37,510 nt of DNA from a virus. The stretch lies in IMG/VR virus record IMGVR_UViG_3300036761_001330, positions 1 through 37,510 of that record; one strand, written 5' to 3'. Positions within the stretch are counted from its first letter, which is position 1; each line of letters begins with the position of its first letter. A program made the translations under genes and the position numbers. The notes under the pieces are model-generated. The model made no database searches. It was not told where the DNA came from and saw only the letters and a program-made list of their open reading frames with translations. Shown in pieces: positions 22,425 through 29,629 of this stretch.

Positions 22425-22565
22425 GTGGAAACAATTCTCGTTGAATTCGGTTTCGTGATGCTCGTCGCCGTGGTCGCGGCGTGCGTGGTCGTCATGATCG
22501 CGGCGGTCGTCGTGGTCGCGGCGTGCGTGGTTGGCGGCGGGTCGGATGCCCACCTGGACGAATAA
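22425..22565 (+). CDS. 46-residue membrane peptide
   Basis: GTG 22425 after ATGGGGACATAG. Mostly Val and Ala with one long hydrophobic helix and an acidic end (SDAHLDE). A direct DNA repeat (GTGGTCGCGGCGTGCGTGGT, twice) builds the helix. Such low-complexity coding can be accidental; moderate to weak support. Confidence 0.4.
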   Translation: METILVEFGFVMLVAVVAACVVVMIAAVVVVAACVVGGGSDAHLDE

Positions 22566-22990
22566 AGTTACGGGGTAGTTATACAAGTCATGCTGGCCGA
22601 TGCAAATGCATCAATCAACCCGTGCAAATGCATCGGCCAACACAAATAAAGTTACGGAGTAGTTATTTAGTACACGAGTAGATGTGAAGCGAGCGCCGTG
22701 GGGACGGCGCTGTGTTTCGCCGGCTAGGGTTTCTCCTCCTTCCCCTGGCCGGTTTTCTCCTCTGAGCGCCCGCGTGTGTCGTCCACGCGGGCGCTCTCTC
22801 GTGGGCCACGTACCGATGATTTTATGTCCGCGTGCATCGGCCGGCCGGTGGGGACGCGGCCGGCTGCACGGGTTGATTGATGCATTTGCACGGGTTGATT
22901 GATGCATTTGCATGGGCCCAGGGGGTTAATAAAAGAAAAAGAAAGAATTGAAAGAAGAAATAAGAGATATCTCTCTTCAAGAAGATCAGG
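22561..22990. other. ori: Candidate replication origin with iterons
   Basis: A gene-free stretch. Repeats of TGCATTTGCACGGGTTGATT type occur as two exact 22-bp tandem copies at 22865-22908 and, inverted, at 22599-22634 inside a TGGCCGATGC/GCATCGGCCA inverted repeat. AATAAAGTTACGG-GTAGTTAT occurs at 22561 and 22645. Hairpins lie at 22692-22711 (8-bp stem, GGGG loop) and 22764-22796 (13-bp perfect stem). A purine- and AT-rich tract at 22926-22985 could unwind. It lies downstream of the DnaA-N gene. Iterons plus an AT-rich tract are the usual origin layout; function is inferred. Confidence 0.6.
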
Positions 22991-23050
22991 TATGCGCGCG
23001 CCGATGACGCGTAGCGCTTCGCTGCGCTCAGAATGACAGGGGTGAAGGTG

Positions 23051-23079
23051 TTGACACGGCGGGGGATTTCGGTTATACT
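23051..23079 (+). promoter_or_regulatory. Sigma-70 promoter of the lysis operon
   Basis: TTGACA (23051-23056), 17 bases, TATACT (23074-23079), about 105 bases before the holin-like gene. Confidence 0.85.
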
Positions 23080-23094
23080 GATTTTAATACGGAT

Positions 23095-23119
23095 GGGCGA
23101 GGACAAGCCTCGCCCCTAC
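23095..23119. repeat. R25, copy 5
   Basis: Exact copy in the leader between the promoter at 23051 and the terminator hairpin at 23125. Confidence 0.85.
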
Positions 23120-23124
23120 AATTG

Positions 23125-23169
23125 AATACGCGCAATCCCAGACCCTACGGGGGGATTGCGCGTATTTTT
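23125..23169 (+). terminator. Leader terminator before holin-like gene
   Basis: A 15-bp perfect stem, AATACGCGCAATCCC with GGGATTGCGCGTATT, a 12-base loop, then a T-rich run. It lies 15-20 bases before the ribosome site of 23185, downstream of a consensus promoter, so it can attenuate the operon unless antitermination occurs. Confidence 0.85.
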
Positions 23170-23184
23170 ATTTGGGAGGTTACC

Positions 23185-23544
23185 ATGCCACAGAATGTCC
23201 TCGAATTTCTCACTGCGTTCGTCTTACAAGCCTGGTCGTACGCAGGCGTCAAGATCATCATTTGCCACACGCTGATCAACGTGGTGGCCGCCGTCGCCGT
23301 CGCGCTCAAATCGAATTCGTTCGAGCTGGGCCGCGTCGGCGAATTTTTGATTCGCAAGCTGGCGCCGTACGTGCTGGTCTATTACGTGGTGAAGGTGGCC
23401 GGGGAAGGCGCGGGCGTGGCGTTCCTGGCGCCGTTGGTGTGGACCGTGATCGAGGCGACGCTGACGGGCGATTTGCTGGATAACTGGGAGCGGCTGGGGC
23501 TGCCATTGCCGTCGGCGATTCAGCGATTCGTGATCAAGCGATGA
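23185..23544 (+). CDS. Holin-like membrane protein
   Basis: A 119-residue protein with TTGGGAGGTTACC before ATG 23185. It has two to three hydrophobic segments: about residues 18-42 (YAGVKIIICHTLINVVAAVAVAL), 58-75 (KLAPYVLVYYVVKVAG) and 78-95 (VAFLAPLVWTVIEATL), a short N-terminus and a charged C-terminus (QRFVIKR). Size, topology and place before packaging genes fit a phage holin. It would form membrane lesions at lysis. Its stop overlaps the next ATG by four bases. Confidence 0.75.
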   Translation: MPQNVLEFLTAFVLQAWSYAGVKIIICHTLINVVAAVAVALKSNSFELGRVGEFLIRKLAPYVLVYYVVKVAGEGAGVAFLAPLVWTVIEATLTGDLLDNWERLGLPLPSAIQRFVIKR

Positions 23545-23762
23545 CTGAAGCCAGCCTCATTACGCTGATCGCGCAGACGAGTGGAACGCTCGGCCTGGCG
23601 ATCTTTGCAATCTGGATGTTGAATCGCGTCTGGGAGGATCGGTGCAAAGGTGCGGAGCGGTACGCTACGGATCTGCGCGTGATGTGGGATCAGATGCGAA
23701 CGGTCATCGAGGAGAATACGTCAGCGATCGTGCGGCTGATAGAAAAATTGGATCAGAGGTGA
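23541..23762 (+). CDS. Small membrane protein, holin-associated
   Basis: A 73-residue protein starting by ATGA overlap with the holin-like gene. One N-terminal membrane helix (TSGTLGLAIFAIWMLNRVW), then a charged coiled-coil-like tail (DQMRTVIEENTSAIVRLIEK). This is the layout of BhlA-like bacteriocin/holin proteins and of small accessory lysis proteins. No lipobox or Rz signature is seen. Confidence 0.65.
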   Translation: MTEASLITLIAQTSGTLGLAIFAIWMLNRVWEDRCKGAERYATDLRVMWDQMRTVIEENTSAIVRLIEKLDQR

Positions 23763-23765
23763 CCT

Positions 23766-24098
23766 ATGATTAATAAGCGTTTTTGTCTCGCTCTGATGTT
23801 CTGCGTCGCGATGATCGTGATCGTGGCGCGCTGGCCGGCGCCGATATCATCTATCCCCAGGATACCCTTAAGGGGTATGCTGGCGGTTTCTCCACCGATC
23901 ACGCCAACTCGATCTCCTACGGCGATTTCACCGCCGATCACGCCAACCCGACCCCCTACAGCGATTTCACCGCCGATCACGCCAACTCGATTCCCTACGG
24001 CGATTTCTCCGCCGATTACGCCCACTCGATCTCCTACGATCACGCCATTGCCGCCTACGCCAATCGTGTTACCAGATACTGGAGGCTCGGCGGGGTGA
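23766..24098 (+). CDS. Pro/Thr-rich exported repeat protein
   Basis: 110 residues from ATG 23766. A signal or membrane segment (FCLALMFCVAMIVIVARWP) is followed by PAL copy 8 read as RIPLRGM, four 13-residue repeats (ISPPITPTRSPTA type, 39-bp DNA repeats) and an end VLPDTGGSAG. The LPDTG resembles a sortase motif, but no C-terminal membrane helix follows, so sorting is unlikely. The repeats are also open in a second frame. It is probably a surface- or wall-spanning peptide of the lysis cluster. Confidence 0.5.
   Translation: MINKRFCLALMFCVAMIVIVARWPAPISSIPRIPLRGMLAVSPPITPTRSPTAISPPITPTRPPTAISPPITPTRFPTAISPPITPTRSPTITPLPPTPIVLPDTGGSAG
23862..23878. repeat. PAL, copy 8, inside 23766 gene
   Basis: ATACCCTTAAGGGGTAT with flank CCCCAGG, in-frame right after the signal-like segment. 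Confidence 0.75.
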
Positions 24099-24382
24099 TT
24101 CGGGTGTTGCGCATTTGCCTGGGCGACGTATTGAGACGGGATGCCGCTGTGGATGATTTGATCGAGCAATTGGTGGTGGGGCGATTGGCCGAGGATGAAT
24201 GCTGGCAGGGCAACCTGACCGACGACGAGCGTGGAATGGCGCTGGATTGGGCGCGCGTGCAGCTGCGCTCGCAGGTGAGCGGATGGTTGGCTGAGATGCG
24301 CGCGCGGCTGCAGACGCTGGGGGCGCTGATGAGCTCGGATCGTATCGAGCGGGCTGCGGTGCTGCAGGCGTGGTTAGAGTAA
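24095..24382 (+). CDS. Hypothetical protein before terminase
   Basis: 95 residues from GTG 24095, overlapping the previous stop (GTGA), with GGAGG ten bases ahead. It is helical and acidic (DAAVDDLIEQLVVGRLAEDE, DDERGMALDWARVQLRSQVS), with no membrane helix. The frame is open upstream across the 39-bp repeats, but the GTG start fits the coupling. Family unknown. Its stop lies inside site 10, upstream of the terminase genes. Confidence 0.6.
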   Translation: MIRVLRICLGDVLRRDAAVDDLIEQLVVGRLAEDECWQGNLTDDERGMALDWARVQLRSQVSGWLAEMRARLQTLGALMSSDRIERAAVLQAWLE

Positions 24383-24400
24383 TTTCGATTACCGAAACGA
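24376..24400 (+). promoter_or_regulatory. GTAA-N6-TTA site 10
   Basis: GAGTAAT, spacer, TTACCGAAACG, three bases before the preferred terminase small subunit ATG at 24403. It includes the stop codon of the preceding gene. Confidence 0.55.
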
Positions 24401-24402
24401 CG

Positions 24403-24942
24403 ATGGACGAGCCGGAGAATCTCAAACGGAATCAGGAGCAGGTCGAGCGATGGCTGATCAAGTCGCGCCCGGCATGGCGCGAGGGGTATGATTTCTTGAT
24501 GGCCACGAAGGCCGGCATCCGCTATTACGATGCGCTGCTGGCGGTGTGGCTCAGCGTGGGCAAGGACGACCGGGGCACGCTGGAGACGCGGGACGATTTC
24601 GCTCGATTCATTGGGATTTCACGGGCGGTGACATACCAATGGCAGGATCGGCGGCCCGAGATCCTGGATTGGGCGCGGGAACTCGTCGAGCACCGGTTCG
24701 ACAATTCCAGGATTGCGACGGTGGATGGGCGGGTGATTCAAAAGGCGACCTCGCGCAAGACGACGGTGCAGTGGGTGAGGTTATTTTATGAGCGGGCAGG
24801 ATTGCTCAAAGCGAGTTTCAATCTGCACCACACCGGCGCCGAGGGTGGGCCAATCGAATTCAAGCGCACGGACGAGATGAGCGATGATGAACTGGCAGCC
24901 ATCGCCGGCCGAGGCGGCCGAGGAGCTGCTGAGGCGGCGTGA
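24403..24942 (+). CDS. terS: Terminase small subunit
   Basis: A 179-residue protein from ATG 24403; a GTG start at 24370 would span site 10. It has an N-terminal charged helix, a helix-turn-helix-like segment (DDFARFIGISRAVTYQWQDR) that would bind packaging-site DNA, and a C-terminal part rich in Asp, Glu and Gly that overlaps the large subunit gene by 59 bases. No Shine-Dalgarno is seen at either start. The call rests on this HTH and its place before TerL. Confidence 0.75.
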   Translation: MDEPENLKRNQEQVERWLIKSRPAWREGYDFLMATKAGIRYYDALLAVWLSVGKDDRGTLETRDDFARFIGISRAVTYQWQDRRPEILDWARELVEHRFDNSRIATVDGRVIQKATSRKTTVQWVRLFYERAGLLKASFNLHHTGAEGGPIEFKRTDEMSDDELAAIAGRGGRGAAEAA

Positions 24943-26332
24943 GGCGCGCAGACGCCTGGTGAACTTTACCAACTATACATTTCCGCAGTACGTGGCCGAA
25001 CCGGCGCACGCACTGATCGCGGACACGCTTGATGCTATCCTGGCCAGGCAGGCGCTGCGCGTGATGATCTTTGCGCCGCCGCAGCACGGCAAGAGCGAAC
25101 TGGTGAGCGTGCGGTTGCCGGCGTATTGGCTGGGGCGACGGCCTGATGATCCGATCATCCTGACGAGTTACGCGGCGAGTCTGGCGGAGGACAAGTCGCG
25201 CCAGGCGCGGCGGATCGTCGAGAGCGAGGAATACCAGCGGCTATTTTTCGAGGTTGGCACGCCGCGCGATTCACGCTCGGTGGGACACTGGACCATCGAG
25301 GGGCGGCGCGGCGGGATGCTGGCCGCGGGCGTGGGCGGGCCGATCACCGGCCACGGCGCTGCGCTTGGCATCATTGACGATCCGTTCGAGAATTGGGAGC
25401 AGGCACAATCTCAGACCTACCGCGATCGTGTATGGGATTGGTGGAAGTCTACGTTCCGCACACGGATCTGGGAGGGTGGCGCGATCGTCTTGGTGATGTC
25501 GCGTTGGCACGAGGATGACCTGGCCGGCCGGCTGATCGGCGAACAGGGCGACGAGTGGATGATCATTCGCCTGCCGGCGCTGGCTGAGGCGCAGGATGAG
25601 CGCGACGAGAATAATAAGCGGCTCAAGTTGGCGGCTGGATTGGATGATGCGCTGGGACGCGCGCCGGGCGAGCCATTGTGTCCGCGACGATTCAGTCGCG
25701 CGGCGCTGGGTGCGATCAAGTGCGACGTGGGCAGCCAGGTGTGGGGCGCAGAATACCAGGGCGTGCCGCGTGCGCCCGAGGGCAACCGGTTCAAGCGGGC
25801 CTGGTTTCCGATCGTGCGCGCGGCGCCGGTCCATGCGCAGCGTGTGCGTTATTGGGACAAAGCGGGCACTGCCGGCGGTGGAGCGTTCACGGCGGGTGTG
25901 CTGATCGCCGAGGCGGACAAGCGTTACTACATCGAGGATTCGGTGCGCGGGCAGTGGTCGGCGTTCGAGCGCGAGAACACGATCTTGCAGACGGCCAAGC
26001 TCGATACTCAGCGCGGGCACGTGGTGATCTGGCACGAGCAGGAGCCGGGCAGCGGCGGCAAGGACTCGGCGGAAGCGACGACGAGCAACCTGGCCGGATT
26101 CACGGTGTACGCGGATCGGCCTACTGGCGACAAGGACGTGAGGATGGAGCCGTTCGCGGCGCAGGCGGAAGCGGGAAATGTATTTCTGATTGAGGGCGCG
26201 TGGAATCAGGCCTGGCTGGAGGAGATCTGCGCGATCCCTAGCGGAAAATTCCGCGACCAGGCTGATGGGACATCGGGCGCGTTCAACAAATTGGCGGGCG
26301 CGCACCACACTGGCTTTTCATACGAGTATTGA
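24884..26332 (+). CDS. terL: Terminase large subunit
   Basis: A 482-residue protein (ATG 24884 or 24887). The ATPase half has Walker A in FAPPQHGKSELV (about residues 66-77) and a Walker B region in ALGIIDDPFENW (about 164-174). The nuclease half starts near RVRYWDKAGTAGGG (Asp of the RNase H fold, about residue 324) and continues through YYIEDSVRG and HEQEPGSGGKDSAEAT. It packages DNA into the prohead and cuts it. Length is in the normal range. Its stop is close to the portal ATG. Confidence 0.95.
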   Translation: MMNWQPSPAEAAEELLRRREARRRLVNFTNYTFPQYVAEPAHALIADTLDAILARQALRVMIFAPPQHGKSELVSVRLPAYWLGRRPDDPIILTSYAASLAEDKSRQARRIVESEEYQRLFFEVGTPRDSRSVGHWTIEGRRGGMLAAGVGGPITGHGAALGIIDDPFENWEQAQSQTYRDRVWDWWKSTFRTRIWEGGAIVLVMSRWHEDDLAGRLIGEQGDEWMIIRLPALAEAQDERDENNKRLKLAAGLDDALGRAPGEPLCPRRFSRAALGAIKCDVGSQVWGAEYQGVPRAPEGNRFKRAWFPIVRAAPVHAQRVRYWDKAGTAGGGAFTAGVLIAEADKRYYIEDSVRGQWSAFERENTILQTAKLDTQRGHVVIWHEQEPGSGGKDSAEATTSNLAGFTVYADRPTGDKDVRMEPFAAQAEAGNVFLIEGAWNQAWLEEICAIPSGKFRDQADGTSGAFNKLAGAHHTGFSYEY

Positions 26333-26334
26333 TA

Positions 26335-27741
26335 ATGACAATTAGCATCACAGAATTGGCTTACTTGCAATGGCTGTTGGGTGAGGAAAAGACCCAGCAG
26401 GAAAACATTTTGCGGGCGCGCGAATATTACGAGGGCGACCAGGACGTGCGGCTGACCGACCGCCAGCGCCAATACCTGGGCTTTGAGAAGGGCGGCAAAT
26501 TCTGTTTGAACTATTGCGGCGACGTGGTGGATTCGGTCATCGAACGATTGCAAATCAAATCATTCGCGGCGCCGGAGCAGGCGGTCAGTGAATGGATCAC
26601 CCAGACGTGGGCGGGCAACCGGATGGATGCCGGCCAGCGCAGCGTCCACGCGGGGGCTGTTCTGGATGGAGAACATTTCGTGATCGTGGATTGGGACGCG
26701 ACGACCAAGCGCATTCGCTTCTATCCTCATCCACGCTACACTGATCCGAGCGTCGAGGGCACCGGGTTCGGGTGCAAGGCGCATTATCCCGACGGCGACG
26801 CGAGCCAAGAGATGGAATTTGCCAGCAAGCGCTGGACCGAGACGACGATGGACGAGTCCAGGCAGCGGAAGACGCTGCAGCGGATGACGCTGTATTACCC
26901 TGACCGGATCGAGAAATACGTGATGGGCAATGGCGGCAAGTGGGCTCAGTTCGGTGAGGATGGCCAAGCCTGGCCGGTGCGGTGGGTTGATGTGGCCGGC
27001 CAGCCACTGGGGATTCCGGTGATCCACTTTCGGAATCCGGCGCTGCGGAGCGAACTGTGGAACGCGTTCTATGTCCAGGACGCGATCAACAAAACGGCGC
27101 TGGATTTGCTGGCGGCGGGCGACACGGCCGGCTTTCGCATCCTGTTTGCGCACGGGTGGATCCCAACGATAGATGGGAAAGAGGCGGCCAGCGATGGGAA
27201 AAACCTGCTGAAGATCGCGCCGGGGCAAATTATTGGCTCGTCGGCGGCAGATGCTGCGCTGGATACGATCGAGCCGACGGATCTGGCGAAGCTGGAGGGT
27301 GTACTGGATGGCTGGATCATGCGCCTGGCGCAGGTGACGGGGACGCCGGTCAGCCGCTTCCAGATGACGAAGCAAGTCGCGGCTGAGGGGACGCTCAAGC
27401 AGCAGGAATCGAAACTGATCGCCAAGGTCGAGGATCGCCAGGTGACGTTCGGGAATGCCTGGGAGGATTGTCTGGGCGTGGCGCGGCGGATGGCGAATAC
27501 GTTTGGCGCGGCGGGTCTCGATGAGGAGGCGCAGATCGAGAGCCAGTGGAATCCGGCGGCGGTGCGGGATGAGACGGCGGAACTGGAGCGGATCGTGCTG
27601 AAGCGGGAAAAGTTGCAGGTGCCGCTCTTCCAGGTTTGGCAAGAGGCGGGATATAGCCAGGAGCAGATTGACAAGATGCTGACCAGTCCCGAGATCCAGA
27701 ATTTGACATTTGCGACGTATCCGGGGGCGACCGGTGGCTGA
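26335..27741 (+). CDS. Portal protein (SPP1 gp6 type)
   Basis: A 468-residue protein from ATG 26335. Features of gp6-like portals: ENILRAREYYEGDQDVRLTD at the N-terminus, NYCGDVVDSVIERL, VIVDWD, GIPVIHFRNP, and a helical stem around residues 265-310 (DAINKTALDLLAAGDTAGFR). It forms the 12-subunit ring at the head vertex. A site-like TTAGCATCACAG lies in the first codons. The next gene starts by GTG inside its end. Confidence 0.9.
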   Translation: MTISITELAYLQWLLGEEKTQQENILRAREYYEGDQDVRLTDRQRQYLGFEKGGKFCLNYCGDVVDSVIERLQIKSFAAPEQAVSEWITQTWAGNRMDAGQRSVHAGAVLDGEHFVIVDWDATTKRIRFYPHPRYTDPSVEGTGFGCKAHYPDGDASQEMEFASKRWTETTMDESRQRKTLQRMTLYYPDRIEKYVMGNGGKWAQFGEDGQAWPVRWVDVAGQPLGIPVIHFRNPALRSELWNAFYVQDAINKTALDLLAAGDTAGFRILFAHGWIPTIDGKEAASDGKNLLKIAPGQIIGSSAADAALDTIEPTDLAKLEGVLDGWIMRLAQVTGTPVSRFQMTKQVAAEGTLKQQESKLIAKVEDRQVTFGNAWEDCLGVARRMANTFGAAGLDEEAQIESQWNPAAVRDETAELERIVLKREKLQVPLFQVWQEAGYSQEQIDKMLTSPEIQNLTFATYPGATGG

Positions 27742-28471
27742 TCTGGCTGGACGCAGGGGATGGGAGGAGCGATTGCGGGCGGCGATCGCGGGCTTACAGC
27801 CGGGGCAGTTGCAGCGGCTGATGGCTGAGATGCGGATACAGGTCGGCATCCATCGTGTCGGGCGGGACCTGGAAAACATCACGATTCCCGAATCGCTGTG
27901 GGCGCAATTTAACGAGGAGACGCGGGCGGCGATCGAGCCGATTCTGACGCAGGTATTTATCGAGTCGGCGGTGACCGCAGCGGCAGCCTATCCCACACTG
28001 ATGGTGGATTGGACACTGGTGAATGTGCGGGCGGCGGAGTGGGCGACGCAGTATGCATTCAACCTGGTGAGGCTGATTGACAGCACGACCCGAGATGGGT
28101 TGCAGGCTGCGATCAGTCATTATTTTCAAACGCCTGAATCAATGGGTGATCTGCGAGCGGCGATTGCAAAGTTCATCCCGACGATCCAGGACAAACTGGG
28201 GCGGACGCTGTACGCGGGGACGCGCGCGGAGATGATCGCGACGACCGAAGTGACGCGGGCGGCGACGCAGGGGGAGTTGGCGTGGGTGCGGGAGATCCGG
28301 GCGGACAATCCGGCGATTCGGATGCGAGAAATATGGCAGACGAATCAGGACGAGCTGGTATGTCCGGAGTGCGGGCCGCGCCAGGGGAAGGCGATCGAGG
28401 GGCATGATTTCCCGCCGGCGCATCCCAGGTGCAGGTGCTGGACGAATACGGAGATCGTGGGGCTCAGGTAG
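27734..28471 (+). CDS. Mu-F-like minor head protein
   Basis: A 245-residue protein from GTG 27734, overlapping the portal stop. The C-terminal half carries the Phage_Mu_F signature: GTRAEMIATTEVTRAATQGE, then WQTNQDELVCPECGPRQGKA and FPPAHPRCRCWT with a zinc-like Cys/His cluster. These proteins follow the portal gene and are packaged in the prohead, with a role in head assembly or early DNA ejection. No protease or scaffold fusion. Confidence 0.85.
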   Translation: MADLAGRRGWEERLRAAIAGLQPGQLQRLMAEMRIQVGIHRVGRDLENITIPESLWAQFNEETRAAIEPILTQVFIESAVTAAAAYPTLMVDWTLVNVRAAEWATQYAFNLVRLIDSTTRDGLQAAISHYFQTPESMGDLRAAIAKFIPTIQDKLGRTLYAGTRAEMIATTEVTRAATQGELAWVREIRADNPAIRMREIWQTNQDELVCPECGPRQGKAIEGHDFPPAHPRCRCWTNTEIVGLR

Positions 28472-28472
28472 A

Positions 28473-28488
28473 ATCCCCTTCAGGGGAT
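28473..28488. repeat. PAL, copy 9
   Basis: ATCCCCTTCAGGGGAT right after the Mu-F-like gene and before the second 36-bp repeat. Confidence 0.65.
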
Positions 28489-28489
28489 A

Positions 28490-28525
28490 GAATCACTGAG
28501 GCACTGATGGGGATGAGGGCACTGA
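28490..28525. repeat. 36-bp repeat, copy 2
   Basis: Identical to 9460-9495, in the gap before PAL copy 10 and site 11. Confidence 0.7.
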
Positions 28526-28553
28526 GGGCGACCGGGGTGCGCTTGCGCGCAGG

Positions 28554-28570
28554 ATACCCTTAAGGGGTAT
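28554..28570. repeat. PAL, copy 10
   Basis: ATACCCTTAAGGGGTAT with TGCGCTTGCGCGCAGG before it and site 11 after it, matching the composite at 1101. Confidence 0.75.
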
Positions 28571-28599
28571 ATCGGTAATCGGGGTTAGCAGAACAGAGG
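28570..28599 (+). promoter_or_regulatory. GTAA-N6-TTA site 11
   Basis: TATCGGTAAT, spacer, TTAGCAGAACAGAGG, running into the ribosome site before ATG 28606. Confidence 0.6.
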
Positions 28600-28605
28600 T
28601 GGGGG

Positions 28606-28985
28606 ATGGCTGAGGAAGCGAAAGTTCCAAGTGGGTGGGTTGACGAAGCGCGTGGGACGGCAGCGCGGCGCAGTGGGCCAGCGCGGCTGAATATGCGGAC
28701 GCCTGCCTGATCAATTTGAATGAAGGGGCGCGCGACCAGTGGACGAAAGAACTGGCGATGCTGCCTTACAAGAATCCCGACGGCAAGACGAACGTGCGCG
28801 GCGTGATGGCGTGCGCTGGCGGGCGGGGATTGATGCGGGTGCAGAGGCCGGCGGGCGTGTCCGCGGACATGTGGTCGGCGGCGAAGCGGAAAGCGGCGAA
28901 GAAATTGATCGGCTTGTACGATGACATGGGCCGCCAGGCGCCGCCGGTGATCTATCGCGTGGCTGGACTCAAAGTGCCCGCGTGA
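28606..28985 (+). pseudogene. Small head-module gene, frameshifted
   Basis: ATG 28606 after GAGGTGGGGG encodes MAEEAKVPSGWVDEARGTAA and then leaves the expected frame to stop at 28710. The other frame supplies AQWASAAEYADACLINLNEG and the conserved C-terminus (LPYKNPDGKTNVRGVMAC, WSAAKRKAAKKLIGLYDDMG) to 28985. The frames join at about 28658-28672 in CGGCAGCGCGGCGCAG; removing CG or adding one base restores one product of about 125 residues. No slippery heptamer is evident. Either a broken gene or a sequence error in a GC-rich run. This small protein type is common near portal and scaffold genes. Confidence 0.65.
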
Positions 28986-29023
28986 GCGGGCGTGATAGAG
29001 ATCATTTTTCAGGGGAGGCCGAG

Positions 29024-29620
29024 ATGGCAGACGAAGAGATCAAGAAGGTCGAGACGACCGAGACTGGGGCCGCTGGCGAGACGCTGGCGACTGTGACGGC
29101 GCAAGCTGCGACGAAGACGCCGACCGTCGAGGAAATGCTGGCGCAACTCGAAGAGGTACGCAAGCAACTATCGGCGGTCAACAAGGAATCGGCCGGGCGC
29201 CGGAAAAAGATTGATGAGATCGAAACGGCGGAGGCCAAGCGCAAGCTGGCCGAGCTGAGCGAGCTGGAGCAGCTCAAGGTCAAACTGGCCGAGCAGGAAA
29301 AGGCGCGGCTGGTGGCTGAGAGCCGGGCGAACGAGGCGCTCATCCGGCACGCGGTCGAGATGGCCGCGGTGGGGCTAAAGTTCCATAATCCCGAGATCGC
29401 CTATCACCTGCTGGACCTGGCCGAGGTGTCTATCGGCGAGGACGGCAAGGTGGCCGGCGTGGAGGATGCGCTCAAGAAATTGATCAAGAGCAATCCTTAT
29501 CTCGTGGGGAATGGAACGGCGGCGGCGCCGGATACGGATGCGAGCAGGCGTGGAACCAGTACGTCCGACCCGAAGGCGCAGGCTGAGGATATTCGCCGCC
29601 GATATCGAATTCCAACATAG
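29024..29620 (+). CDS. Head scaffolding protein
   Basis: A 198-residue protein from ATG 29024 with AGGGGAGGCCGAG ahead. It is strongly charged, with a central coiled coil (residues about 35-110: EEMLAQLEEVRKQLSAVNKE, LSELEQLKVKLAEQEKARLV) and a basic C-terminal end (IRRRYRIPT) that would contact capsid. This matches phage scaffolds placed just before decoration and capsid genes. No protease domain is seen. Confidence 0.82.
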   Translation: MADEEIKKVETTETGAAGETLATVTAQAATKTPTVEEMLAQLEEVRKQLSAVNKESAGRRKKIDEIETAEAKRKLAELSELEQLKVKLAEQEKARLVAESRANEALIRHAVEMAAVGLKFHNPEIAYHLLDLAEVSIGEDGKVAGVEDALKKLIKSNPYLVGNGTAAAPDTDASRRGTSTSDPKAQAEDIRRRYRIPT

Positions 29621-29629
29621 GAGGCCAAC

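Noticed and set aside
23069-23085. Another GTAA-N6-TTA site
   Set aside because: GGTTATACTGATTTTA is better explained by the consensus -10 of the promoter at 23051.
24063-24098. Sortase-anchored surface protein (LPDTG)
   Set aside because: Only five residues follow the motif; no hydrophobic helix or basic tail.
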